A stretch of DNA of 64,000 bases from Strigops habroptila (taxonomy: Eukaryota > Chordata > Aves > Psittaciformes > Psittacidae), in contig NC_044288.2 of NCBI RefSeq assembly GCF_004027225.2, positions 3,378,719-3,442,718 on the forward strand. The letters are read 5' to 3'. Positions 1 to 11,038 of the stretch are shown here, one piece after another. The stretch's first letter is position 1. Each line of letters starts with the position of its first letter. Under the pieces are notes generated by a model. The model saw only the letters and a program-made list of their open reading frames with translations. It did not search any database and was not told the origin of the DNA. A program made the position numbers and the translations under genes.

Positions 1-2052
1 ACCACTATGGAAGGGGGTCACTCCTTTAGCCCATCTGCTAAATGTGCTCCCACAAAGGAAGAAGTCTTTATGTTTCAGGGAAATCTTTGATTACTGAGAT
101 CAAATCCATTGGTACTAAAACATTCCTGGAACAGTGAGTTCTGCTGCCAGCAGAAAAGCTGGCTGTATTTGCTGTGAACAAATGGGAGGCAGAAAGCACC
201 TGAAAAGGTTTTTGCTCTTGGTTTTCCTTTTCTCCCTATCGCTTTGTGTCTAGAGAGTTGTGGGGGTTTTGTTTCTTTGTTAGTTTGTTTCGGGAGGTTT
301 CATGTAGGTTCTGCTTGGACAGTTCAGCTGGGTTCTGCTGCAATTAGCCTGCAGAAGCAACGGCCAGTTGCCCAATTAATTAGCAAGCCTGCCGAGAGAG
401 CTGGAGCAGGAGAGCATGTAGGAAGAGGCAGAGAAACACAGCTGCCTTGAATCCAAGGAAACACTGTGCTAAGGAGATAAATCCTCTCATGGGCTAACTT
501 TTGGTGGTTGGTTCTGGGAGGAAAAGCAAGGAAAATGGCTTCAGGTGGTTTGGGGTTTAATGGGAGTGTTTCTCATTATAGCTGTTCCTACAAAGGCTGA
601 GTCTGTCTTTGTTAAGCTCTGTTTTTGTTTTGAGTTATTAATCTTTGGGGTTTTGTGAGCCAGATCACAGTCTTCTCTGTACCCTCCTGCTTCTGAAAGG
701 TGGGTTTGGTTTTCTGCCTTGAAGCTTAGGCTCTTCCCATGACTCTTGTGAGCCGCAAAGCTGTGAGCAGCATCTTCTGTCCTAAAGCCCTCTCGCTGTT
801 CCCCTCTCTGTTCTCATTCAGGGTTTGCTGGATTTGGGTTTTCTTTCTTTGCTGTGGCCCAAGACTTCTTCCGCTCCTGCACTTCAATTCTCATTACTTA
901 GCGGTAAACGGATCCTGCATTTGTGGGGTTTTTTTTATCAGGTTATAAGTACAAGCTATTTTCTAGTCTCTTTTTTCCAGATGTAGGTGAAGCGTTGGAT
1001 ACTTTTGGTCACTCCCTGAAGTCTTGACTATCTGACACCTCCATGTGCAGCAACTCATGTAGTGTTGCTCCCTTTCTTGACATAAGCTATTTTCTTTCTT
1101 CTTTGAGGGATGCAGCCTCCTCAAATTGGTTTTCCCTTGAGCCCCAGAAGGGAAAAGTCTTCTCCTGCTTGCTCAAAGCTGGGGAAATGGTGGTGCATTT
1201 TCATGGGGAAAAAATGGGCAATATGGGACAGTGAAGGATATCAGAGCAGCTGGAATATATCAGGGACCCAACAGGCTAAAGCACAATTTCTTTATGAAAG
1301 CAAGTGAAAGAGGCAATGGAAAAAATAGGCACTAGATTTATTTAATAGCCATGGGATAAACTGGGTAGTTGGCAGGGAGGGAGAGCAAGCCAGTAATCAA
1401 ATACTTCTGATGTTTGAGAAATACTGGGATCAGTTGCCTTAAAAAAATCAGAAAAGCTAAAAATTTGGCTCTTTTTCTAATAAAATTACACTCTTTATTC
1501 AAGCACTTGGGAGTTGGAGACCCCAAAAGGATTGTTGCTATTTTAAGCTCAGGTAAAGCAATAAGAAATAAATTGGTGAGTGAGCTGGAGAAGGCACTGT
1601 AACAGACTGTATGTTCTGCGGAGGCAGATAAAGAAAACAGAAGTATTTTGCCTTTGGATTCAGCTGCCCCCCTTTTTGTTTTAAGCAGCAAACCAGCTTT
1701 ACAAAACTCCTCACACTGTCTAGACTCTTACGAAGACCAAATGTGTATACTGCACAGTGCAAGCAAGGCTTTGGTAGTCATCATCAGGGCACTCTGCAAT
1801 ACTAAGAGGGAAAACTGCTTCCTGGGAACTCCTCAGGAGGAAGCTTGGGCAAAATGGTCTTGTGGAAGGTGTCCCTGCCCATGGTAGAGGGGTCAGAACT
1901 AGATGAGCTTTAAGGTCCCTTCTAACTCAACCTATTCTGTGATTCTATAAGCAATTCTTTCTGCCAGCTTATCACACTTTAGCTCTTCCTTAGTGGTATA
2001 ATTGGTATAATAAGCTTTTAGTAATGTGGTAATCACTTTTATTACTTTTTAG
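1..2052 (+). other. LAPTM5: Intron of LAPTM5 upstream of its first exon in the window
   Basis: The first recognisable LAPTM5 exon has an acceptor ending at 2052, so this stretch should be the intron before it. I looked for the preceding exon, which encodes the first luminal loop, and saw nothing convincing, so the start codon and early exons probably lie left of the window. A short CR1 fragment occurs near the right end. The short open frames here show no family resemblance. Confidence 0.6.
1850..1950 (+). mobile_element. CR1 LINE 3' fragment, sense orientation
   Basis: The stretch carries the usual avian CR1 3' landmarks in order: 'ggaaggtgtccctgcccatgg', then a 'gatgagctttaaggtccctt' block, and the terminal 'gattctat' octamer. 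It is a 5'-truncated copy of about 100 bp inside a LAPTM5 intron. The exact 5' edge is uncertain by about 20 bases. Confidence 0.85.
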
Positions 2053-2129
2053 CTGATGTTGTTACCAGTTTCCTGTTGATCATCATGCTGCTTGTCATCA
2101 GCTTCAACCTCCTCCTCGGTGTGGTGAAG
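2053..2129 (+). CDS. LAPTM5: LAPTM5 coding exon: second membrane segment
   Basis: The acceptor is 'tttttag' and the donor GTATGT. The 77 bases start with the last two bases of a split codon and then read DVVTSFLLIIMLLVISF, ending LLLGVVK. That is a membrane helix with the family's GVVK ending just before the splice site. It is the leftmost exon I can assign. Confidence 0.88.
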
Positions 2130-5100
2130 GTATGTTCTCCACAATGGCATTTAGCTGCTGGCTGAGGCCTCTTTGAGTTAGGAGGCATTAGAGGAGGGGA
2201 CTAGAGGATGCTCACTGGAAATGCTGAAGAATGATCAGATAAGTGGATGAGTATATCTGCTCTATTACAGAGGGGGAAGGCGGCTGGTTCGCAATCTCAG
2301 GCTCCTCTACAAGGCTGCTAACCACCAGATTTACCAAATCTGGTGACGCTTCCATCACGACTATTTTTCTATTAAGGAATGGAAATGTTATGCTTTGGAA
2401 ATAATGTTTTATTGCTGATCATTTCCTTGCTGTCGGGATCCAAGTCAGATCCTTCAGGAGCACTCTAACTCCCTTATTGCGTTGGGGATTCATTCCCCAT
2501 TTCAGAAGAAGAAATAACCCTGCATTGGTGTAGGAATCCAGCCTTCTCTGTTATAGTAAACTCTGGGGACAGCTGATGGCATCAAGTGCTAATGTTACAT
2601 AGTGAAAATTCACAGAAACTCTCTGAGGGGATTAAAAAATTCAGTGTTGGTGCCCTTCATTTTTTCCTAATCCGTTGTCACCACAGTATGTGGAATTAGA
2701 TGCAGAATTCTGGGAAACTTTACTTTTGGAATACCTTAATATATGTCCTTTCAGGTATTGATAGCTGGTCTCATTCTCCCATTCAGAATAGAAATAACTG
2801 GCATTGCTTTTCTTTCTCAGAAGAGGGAACGTCTCCTGATTCCATTCCTTGCTCTACAAGTCATGGACTTTCTCCTCAGCCTCCTAACAATGTTCAGTTC
2901 CTACATACAAGTCCCTGCGATCATTTCTGTGTCCTCCCTTAGCCACACGGTAGGTAACAGCTCACTTCTGGGGTGGTTTTCTCTGTTCTCTATGAGATGG
3001 AAACCAATGCATAATGTAGGAATGAAGGATCATTATCTTGGGCCATGGTTCTTCATAGAAAAGTAGTTTCTATACTGGCTGGAGGCAGGATTCAATCCTT
3101 GGGGGCTAGAGGGTGTGTAAGGAGAACTAGTGACAGCTGGGATATTGTTCAGTTTCCCACATCTGGGAATCTTCCTGTTGATTTTATTGTCTGTTTCATG
3201 GCTTTGGGAAGGTCGTTCTGGGTGTGCCCATGCTAAGAAGGGCTTGCTGAAGATAAGCAGGGATTATCACCACCCAGCTAGAGGCCTCTTCTGTGGAGCT
3301 TGCATAAATCAGCCCAACAAGATGGTTTGCTCATCATTTTGGCTAGTATAAGTGAATTAAATAGCTTAGGCTGTCAATGTGAACAAAGCACAGGCCCCGT
3401 GTAAAATGTGGAGAATCTATAGAAGTGTCACAATCTCATAGTAATACCCAAATTCCCGTTCCCTTCTTGCAGCGGGGACACGCAAAGATCCCTTTCCTGG
3501 CTCTGCAGCTGCTGGACTTCTGCCTGAGTATTCTCACTCTCTGCAGCTCTTACATGGAGGTGCCTACCTATCTCAGCCTCAAGCCTTCAGACAATGGGGT
3601 AGGTGACAAGCAAGCTCAGCTGGTTTTTCATGCCGAGAACTCCTCTGAAGTTCCTTTCAGTGGCTGTGAAGACAGAGTAAACTTTCTCTGGTCTGTACGG
3701 TATACCCAGAACTGCTCTGTTTGATGACAAAGGAGGATTTTTCCATATGTTCTCACCAACACAGTGTTCTTGACTGACAGCTTGCTTTTGCTGGTGTTTC
3801 TTAAAAGTACACCTTGTTTTTCTCGTAAGAATCTTATGGATGCAAATGGCAGAGCAAAATGATTTGGATGGAGCCTGCATGCATGCATTGAAAATGCATA
3901 AACTTTTCATCTTTATTAAACAGTCATACTTTTAGTTCTCATTTAAATAGTCTCCTGAAAACCATTGCCAAAGGAGTGTGAATAGCAGAAGATAAAAAGT
4001 ATTCCTGTACTCTTTCCAATGATGAAAGGAAGATGGCCTGTCCCACCTTTCTGAGAGGCAGGCTGAGAAACCTGCTGAGATCTCCTCCACTTTGTGTAAC
4101 TCTGGTAGAAGGAACAAGCATTTATTACTAAGTCCCTCTCCCTCTTTTGCACAGGGCTTATTGCCAACTGTGGAGAAGTTACCAACAGAGGAATACGCCA
4201 AAGTGATGGTCACCTTCACCATTGCATTCATTGCTGTCCTCTTCCTGAAGGTAAATGGTTCCAGGGTCTGGTGAGGCTGAAATGAATCTCTCTTGCCTGA
4301 GGGATAGGAAGAACTGGTCTCCCTTCTCTCTCAAATCTGCCAGGGCATTGGAAAGCCTTGTTGGTCTCTCCCTGGGTATAATAGGAGCTATGCTTCAGCG
4401 TAGTGTCTGAGACAGGTCTAATATTCAAATCCCTGGTTTTATGCTTCTGCAGATGCGAGTTCCCATCCATTCATCTCTAAAAGGATAAGATGTTTGAAAA
4501 CAAATATAGTGCTATTTGTGATAGCACTCTTCTGCTATCATGTGTCACAATAAATTAGATCATTAAGCAGCAGGTTAGGTCTTCCACTTGGGTAAGTAGC
4601 TGATTCTGCACTGATGTAAGAGGAGTTATGCACACTGATACCCTGAAATTTAATTAAAACCTGTGAGCTGCTAAATTCTGCTTACATCTCTGAAAACTCC
4701 ACTTGTGAGATGGTTTCTATTCTTCTTGCTTCAATGGATCAGAGAACAGGGTTTTCGCTGAGGGGTTTCAGACCAGGTAAGAAAACCAGATCTTTCCAGG
4801 TACTTGAGCAGATTCTGTCACAGTGAAAAATGCTACTTGTTAGTTGGAAAGCAGTTTTATTCAGACTCTTCCCAGGTGGCCAGACAAGGCAGGGTGGAGT
4901 GGAATGTCTTGCATGATTGCACTGCAGACACTACTTTAGCTTATCTTTTAATATTTGCATAAACTGTGCAATAGGAGTGGAGATAACCCTGAAACCCAGC
5001 TGGCAACATGGGTCTTCAGCACAAGTCTCTCTGACCTGGCAAATCAGTTGATTTGAATTTTCCACAGCATTAGCTACAAGACTGCTTAACTTGCAATGAC

Positions 5101-7555
5101 TTCTTGTGCTGGAGTTTGTAGGAGAAGGGTTGAGGGGAAGATAATAAAAGAAACAATGGACAAGCGTAAGTACTCCCCCAAACAAGTCATTAGGAACCCC
5201 ATGCCTTAAATTTAGTGACAATTCCTCCCTTCTTCCATGTGTAGCAAAACCATTTTCATTGCAGAGTTCCTTCCAAGTGATAAAGATCTGATGAGGAATG
5301 TGGCAACAACCTGAAACATTTTAGACCTGAAAAGGCCATTTGGCCAATTTAGGGCACATTGGTTTCAATTCACTGAATGCCCACACCAAGGTAGTATGTA
5401 AATATGTTGGACTAGCCCAGGATCTGTTTGCATAAATTGACTTGCTTAATGACCTATCACAAGCATTTATTGCTCTAACACTAAATTGCTGTTTCTGTGT
5501 ATCTGGTGCTGTTTGCCTGCCAACTTGCAATTACTGTCCCCAAATAGTTCTCTGCATCCAATTCCATAGCATAATTCAGCTAGAAGGTGGTCTGTCAGAT
5601 GGAGAGGTGATGGGACACCTGCCTCACTGAATGCCTCTGCCAGTGACCTTGTATGAGACCTGCAAGACTTGGCTGTCCCTTCTAGCAGGAAAGACTTCTC
5701 TGACAATGCTAGGGGGATGGCAACGCTCCTCTCCCTTGTTTCTCTCACGTAACACCACCCTTTGCAGGGAGCATGTCCTTTTGCAATGTGGAAGTCTCTC
5801 CATGCAACTTCACAGCTCCTCACCGGTGTGGTAGCTGGGTGTATATTTACTTGTAGATCCCCAATGGTGATACAATCAGTTGTCCAAGTCTAAGTTCCTT
5901 GGAGATGCAAAATATTCAAAGGGCAGAGAGAGTGATGGAGTGACGCTTACATAGCACCTTCAGGGCAATTTCCCTTGCTGATCTGTGTGTCCACAAATAA
6001 TCCTTATCTCGCCTGAGTATCATAAGAATGGTGGTAAGAATGCAGAAACTAAGGGGAATAAAACATTTCTGATGGGAAATGAAAGGAAGGCTTTAACATA
6101 ATTGCTTCTGAACTAGCTCGGTCTCTATATGGAGAGGCTTTCGGAACAGGGAAGGATTCTGCAGTATTCCCTAATGGTGGTCAAAGTTTGGATTTACCTC
6201 CTCATGTCTGGAAGTTTGTTTGAGAGATGGATTCCTTCAACTCAGATACTTCATTCCTTGTTCTCATTCTTTATCTTGGCTTTGTGTCAAGGCAAACAGT
6301 CCTCATTGTTCTGGGAAGTCCTAAGCTTCATGGCTTGTTCTCGGGGCATATAACTCCCTATGTTCCTTTGAAAATGCCAACTGTTTTTAAAGCAGAACTC
6401 TTTGGCCAATAAAAACAAGAGGCACACGACTCTGCCTACCGCTGCACAGAGTAGGGAAAATATTTATTTAATATGGTATGTTTCACAGGCCTTGCTTATT
6501 TTCTTCTGCCACAATCTGTCAATCGATTCATTTTTCTCAGAAAAGCTCTATTTATTGCATCTTGTAACTCGGAGAGGTGCAAGGCAGCCTTGTCAGGAAA
6601 GTGTAACTATTGCAAGCATAAGGCAGGATATATATAGGATTTTGTTGAATGAGCTGACCTTTCATGTCAGTGTTAGTTGACCAGGGAGCCTTGGATCTCT
6701 GGGAGGAGGATGTTGTGCCCAAGGTGCTTTTCTGAGACATCCAAATAACATGAAAGACATGCTTTCCTTTCCTGCCTGATGACATTGTATGCTTAGAGGT
6801 CTTAAGCATGTGCTTTGTATTTAATGGTATTACTAGTCCTCTTGACTTCCCACACCAGTGTATTGTTCTGAATAGATAGAGTTGGCACCCTTCTAATGAA
6901 GGATCAAGAGAAACTGTCTTCAGGTCCTGAGACAATAGTCCCTGGCTTCTACCTCCAGAGAAGAGAGCAGGACAATAGCAGGCTGATGGCAAAAGTAGAA
7001 ATGCTCTTGTTGATGTGCAATGAGACGGCAGACTTGCCTTTCCTTTTCAGGCCTATATGTTCAAATGTGTCCTGAGCTGCTTTAAGTATATTAAAGCCAG
7101 CAAGAGAGAGGAGGTGAAAGTTGACCCACAAGCAGTTGAAAAGGTGAGTAAAGACTGCTTCAGATTTATATCATGAAAGGGCATGGTTTAGGCTGATGAG
7201 ATGCATGATGATCTTTACTTTTGCTTCTTTAGTGGTGTGAGAGATTGTTCAGCCCTTCAAATGTGCATTAATAGGTTTCCAATTATAACGTTTCCAATTG
7301 TATTATATTCCTTTAACTTTTGGATAAAATCTTTCAATGCCAATGGTATCTGCAAGGAACCTGAAACTGGCTTCAGGCAAAGCACATAAATGGAATATAT
7401 CACTTGTATTCACTGATCCAAGATCAAATGCAATTGAATCCCTTCATGTGATTGCCATAACTAATGGTCATTTCTTTCAGGCTGTGCTGCCATCATATGA
7501 GGAAGTCTTAGAGCTGCCTTCCAAGGAATCCCCACCACCCTACGTAGCAATCTAA
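2053..7555 (+). CDS. LAPTM5: LAPTM5, lysosomal-associated transmembrane protein 5 (3' six coding exons)
   Basis: Joined exons 2053-2129, 2821-2949, 3473-3598, 4155-4250, 7051-7143 and 7481-7555 give about 197 residues in one frame, against about 260 for the whole family protein, so roughly the first quarter is missing off the left edge. Each junction has AG/GT sites, and all internal junctions fall between codons. The protein shows four hydrophobic segments (VTSFLLIIMLLVI; PFLALQVMDFLLSLL; PFLALQLLDFCLSIL; VTFTIAFIAVLFL). Its cytosolic tail has two PY-type motifs (PSY in LPSYEEV, and PPPY four residues from the end). In mammals LAPTM5 is a lysosomal and late-endosomal protein of haematopoietic cells. 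Its PY motifs bind NEDD4-family ligases, and it promotes degradation of antigen receptors. MATN1 follows in the same orientation, as in human. The tail is shorter than I recall for human. Confidence 0.93.
2821..2949 (+). CDS. LAPTM5: LAPTM5 coding exon: third membrane segment
   Basis: The exon is 129 bases, phase 0 at both ends, preceded by 'ttctttctcag' and followed by GTAGGT. It begins KRERLLIPFLALQVMDF and contains SSYIQVP. I chose the acceptor at 2820 over an in-frame one at 2754 because the family reads from GVVK directly into a charged KRE-like loop; the 22 residues between the two sites have no counterpart I recall. Confidence 0.9.
3473..3598 (+). CDS. LAPTM5: LAPTM5 coding exon: fourth membrane segment
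   Basis: The exon is 126 bases, phase 0 at both ends, with acceptor 'cttcttgcag' and donor GTAGGT. It encodes IPFLALQLLDFCLSILTL followed by SSYMEVPTYL. It is clearly a repeat of the preceding exon's product (PFLALQ, then a Leu-rich helix, SSY, and VP). Confidence 0.95.
4155..4250 (+). CDS. LAPTM5: LAPTM5 coding exon: loop and fifth membrane segment
   Basis: The exon is 96 bases, phase 0 at both ends, acceptor 'tttgcacag', donor GTAAAT. It encodes a short loop with acidic residues (EKLPTEEYAK) and then the last membrane helix, VMVTFTIAFIAVLFLK. Confidence 0.93.
4251..7050 (+). other. LAPTM5: LAPTM5 intron, 2.8 kb
   Basis: This is the longest LAPTM5 intron in the window. I see no exon, no clear transposable element and no tandem repeat in it. 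The short open frames on either strand lack family resemblance and are taken as chance. Confidence 0.7.
7051..7143 (+). CDS. LAPTM5: LAPTM5 coding exon: start of the cytosolic tail
   Basis: The exon is 93 bases, phase 0, acceptor 'ccttttcag', donor GTGAGT. It reads AYMFKCVLSCFKYIKASKR and then an acidic-basic stretch ending AVEK. The Cys and Lys pattern right after the last helix matches the membrane-proximal tail of LAPTM5. Confidence 0.93.
7481..7555 (+). CDS. LAPTM5: LAPTM5 last coding exon: PY-motif tail and stop
   Basis: The acceptor is 'tttctttcag'. The 24 residues read AVLPSYEEVLELPSKES followed by PPPYVAI and TAA at 7553-7555. LPSYEE and PPPY are the two tail motifs of the family; PPxY-type motifs bind WW domains of NEDD4-like ubiquitin ligases. 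Human LAPTM5 has a few more residues between the motifs, so this bird tail is compact. Confidence 0.95.
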   Translation, partial: AVLPSYEEVLELPSKESPPPYVAI

Positions 7556-8270
7556 GCCTCACTCATGGAGAGAAGATGACATCTGCATTGCTGTTGGTGG
7601 CTCTTACTCCTTCTGTCAGATAGTCAGTCTCATTGAAATGTCCTTACTTCATAGCAATATCATGCTTATTACAGTCCAGCTCACTTTATGAGCCTACAAA
7701 AGTGATGGTGGCCCACTGGAGTTAGTGACTTGTTCTACACTGGCAGTTTTGACTTGATATTACCAAGTTGCAGTGCTAATTTTAACTAACTTGGCACCAG
7801 GCACCACAGGGGTTCCCATCACTGGCCTCTGACATCTGGCTAATGTGAAGTGTAGGCACTGGCCTGAATCCCTTGTCAGCCTTGCTTTATGCCAACAAGA
7901 TGCTGTTTCTCATCTGTCTCACATCTAAATCAGCAGCTGAGACATTTAAGAGGTGTAATGGGGGGAAAACAAGCAAGAACCTTTTCACTGAGATAGTCCA
8001 ACCCTGAAGCTATGCTAACCAGCATCCTTTAACAAGGACCCTATGGGAAATGGATCAGCAAAAGAATTAAGATTTCAAATGAACGATGATGCAGCTCTCA
8101 TCCTGTCTGCTTATGGTGATGATTAATAGTGTGTTCTTCAGAGTATGCCACAAGCTGGAATTGTCACAGTACTGCTCTGCCATTTTATACCTGAGTGTTT
8201 GCCTTTTATTTTGCTTTTAGTGTGACATGAAAGATGAGTTTCAATTAAAAAAATAGTTAATGGCTTCAAT
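7556..8270 (+). other. LAPTM5: LAPTM5 3' untranslated region (probable extent)
   Basis: The stretch runs from the TAA to just past a poly(A) signal candidate. It is mixed-composition sequence without long open frames or recognised repeats. Its right boundary is inferred only from the ATTAAA signal and the CR1 insertion that begins at about 8313. Confidence 0.5.
8244..8249 (+). terminator. LAPTM5: Candidate poly(A) signal ATTAAA of LAPTM5
   Basis: ATTAAA lies about 690 bases after the stop codon and is followed by T/G-rich sequence (GCTTTGATGTCTGATTT), as expected for a cleavage site. I saw no AATAAA between the stop and here. Confidence 0.5.
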
Positions 8271-8312
8271 GCTTTGATGTCTGATTTCCGAATGATGCTG
8301 TCCTTGCTGCCT

Positions 8313-8385
8313 CAGAATCATAGAAAGGTTTGGGTTTGAAGGGACCTTAAAGCGCATCTAGTTCACTTCTAACCAGAAGAGGGTT
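8313..8385 (-). mobile_element. CR1 LINE 3' fragment, antisense
   Basis: The stretch begins with 'agaatcatagaa', the complement of the CR1 terminal octamer, and continues with 'gaagggaccttaaagcgcatc'-type sequence. It is a very short 3' end that has lost homology after about 75 bases. Confidence 0.8.
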
Positions 8386-10980
8386 ACTCAGTGTGAATCA
8401 ACTGAATTGTGTTTAAAATCCATTTCCATCTCTTTTAAATGGTTCAAATTCTACCTCCTATTAAATTCCCATTAATAATTCTCTTGGCTATTTAGTTACT
8501 GCAGCAGGGTTAAACATTCCTTAAGCCTCTTGGTTTAATTGACTATGATAATACAGCTAAAGCAGCTAAAGTACGTTCAACACAGGGCTTGCAGTGATGG
8601 GGTTTGTTTCAATGTGTATGAGGAGTCAAGCCTTCAGGTACACACCTGATCTTCTAAATGAACCTGATGTTTTGTGGTTCTTAAGCCAGACGATTCTTCT
8701 GCTTCATGCAGTATTTTCTCTCCAGGGCTCAGAACAGTTTGCTGTGAAAGCCTGGCTCAAAACCCCCTGAAATCTGATAAAATGTATAGATTTATTGTGA
8801 GTTTCCAGCCAGGTCAGGGGCTGAGTTCTAGACGGGAAGTGGTTTTGGTTTTCTGCAGTGTTAGATGATTTGGCCAACACAAACTGAGCACAAGCTGTCC
8901 CAAGCCTGTTAATAAGTCAGACGATGGTGCTATCAATGCTGGTTTTGAGACTGATAAAAGACTCTTTTAATATGCTACTGTTATACTGTTTTCTCTTCTC
9001 TAAACTGATTTACTGATGTTTCTCCAATATAGGCTGAGAACCAATTCACACAAATACGCTTAAGGCTGGTCCACACATTGCTTTTACTTTTGCAATGCAG
9101 AGGAGAAATGAGCAGCTATTTTTTGATGTAGACAGTAGATCGAGCTGATGATCTCAGCACTGGCAGAACAGACATGTAAGAGGGATGTGACCACTTTCAG
9201 AAGCAGCAGCATCTCATGGAGATGGAGATGTTCCAGGATTCCAGAGATGTCCATTAGATTACCTGACTCGCTGTGGCTTTTTCCCCCATCCCACCCATAA
9301 CAAAGAATCCAGTGGAGAAAGGGCTTTTTGCTCTGAGTGTTGAGTGCTTCTCTTTGTTCAATTTCTTGTTCTCTAAGCATTCTGGTGCCATTGCCTTCAG
9401 TCAGAGGAGACATGCCTTAACCTCTGCTCTCAAAAAAGAAGTAACCAAACAGGCTTCACTGGTCCCTCTATTCCACAGAAAGGGAAACTGAGGCATGAAG
9501 GAAAAGGAAACAACTCATGGAATATCATGGAACCAGTCAGAGGAGGGAGGGAAATTGCAGAAATGGTGAGAATGATCCTGGTCTTCTCTCAAAACCAGGC
9601 AAGAAAAACCTCTAAAGGTCTAAGCAAATCCCTAGAGACTGGCAGGTATTCCTCATGGCTGGGTGGGACAGAGTTGTGCCCTATGCCATTGCAAAAGTGT
9701 TTCATTTTATTGAGACACATGAGCCCTCTTTGAGGCTCCTTCCCTCAGCCTTGGGCAATGCTACAAATCCCAGTTACCTGCTGGAAGTGCTCCCATGCAC
9801 CATTCACAGCCTTTTAGTCAAATGTTAGATAAACCTGTCCACTGATGGGAAATGTTTCCTCGTGGAGGTAACAAGCATTGATTGCTCCAGCAATCCAGGC
9901 CACAGGTTTTTGTAAGGCTCTTTTTGATGGGGAAACTCAGTAAAATTCCTGATTCTACAAATCCTCCAGGATGTTAAAGAGTTCCGAAGCTGGCAGAAAA
10001 CAGTGCCAGTGAAGCCTGGAGAGGATCGGAAGCATTTTTCTGGTGCCTGCTTCTATCAGACTTTGAAATGGCATCCAGAAACATGGTGGAGCTGCTAGCA
10101 ACTTGGCAAAAATAATGCATAATGCAACAGGAACAACAGTGCTCAAAACCAGTCAGAACAAGTCATAGCGTCCTCTATGATGGAAAGGTCTCTCCTACCC
10201 CAAGGGTACTTTGATGTCCATGATTTGGTATAAATAGACCTTGAAGAGGGCAAAGACAGTAATTTGGCAGCATTCCCTGGCATCTCCTTGAGCTGACGTA
10301 AGCCAACGTGCTGACTGGCCCTGGAGCGGCAGAGGGAATCCCAGATGATGGATGTGTGGCGTTTCTCCAGGAGCCTGTCACTGCAGGCTGTCCTGCACCA
10401 CAGGGGCTGTGCTGCTCTTCTTGGTTTTCTTGCTGCCTTGGTTCCTGCTGGTTTGAATGACACCTATAAACCTTCCAGGATTCTGTGCCTAGAGCCTGGG
10501 ACAGGCACCATGATAATTGCATAAATCAAACATCATAAAAAAAGACATGTTTTATTTCAGCTTTCCTGCAGACACTTCATTAAGATGATTATTCACTTGT
10601 ACCAGTCAAATGGAGTCACTGCAACTGCTGTTCCCAGTGGTGGGCCCAGAATGACAGAAACTGGCAGGGTGGTCATGTATTAGCCCAAATGCTTTTGTTC
10701 CTATCTGCTTTCCATCTGCACACCCATCCATCAGGCTAGATGCCCCCATGGACTCCAGCTGCGGATCTCTCATCCCTGTGTCTGCCCACAGGATTCCTGT
10801 AACATTTCTGCTTGTGAAAGTTATTTTACAAAGAAGTTCTTCTTCTTAAATGATTCCAGAGTCTTTATTGCTGCAACTTCCTACCCTGGTCTCCTTTTGT
10901 ATGGTCGCCTACATCCAGCGGGTATGTTGGCTCATTCACCTTAGAGAAAAGAGCTGCCCGCATTGTGACCTTCATCTCTT

Positions 10981-11038
10981 GATGGATCTTTAAGGTCCCT
11001 TCCAACCAAAACCATTCTATGACATTATGATTCCATGA
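10981..11038 (+). mobile_element. CR1 LINE extreme 3' end, sense
   Basis: The fragment contains 'ctttaaggtcccttccaacc' and then 'ccattctatgacattatgattcc', a degenerate form of the terminal ATTCTATG repeats. Only about 60 bases of the 3' end remain. Confidence 0.8.
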
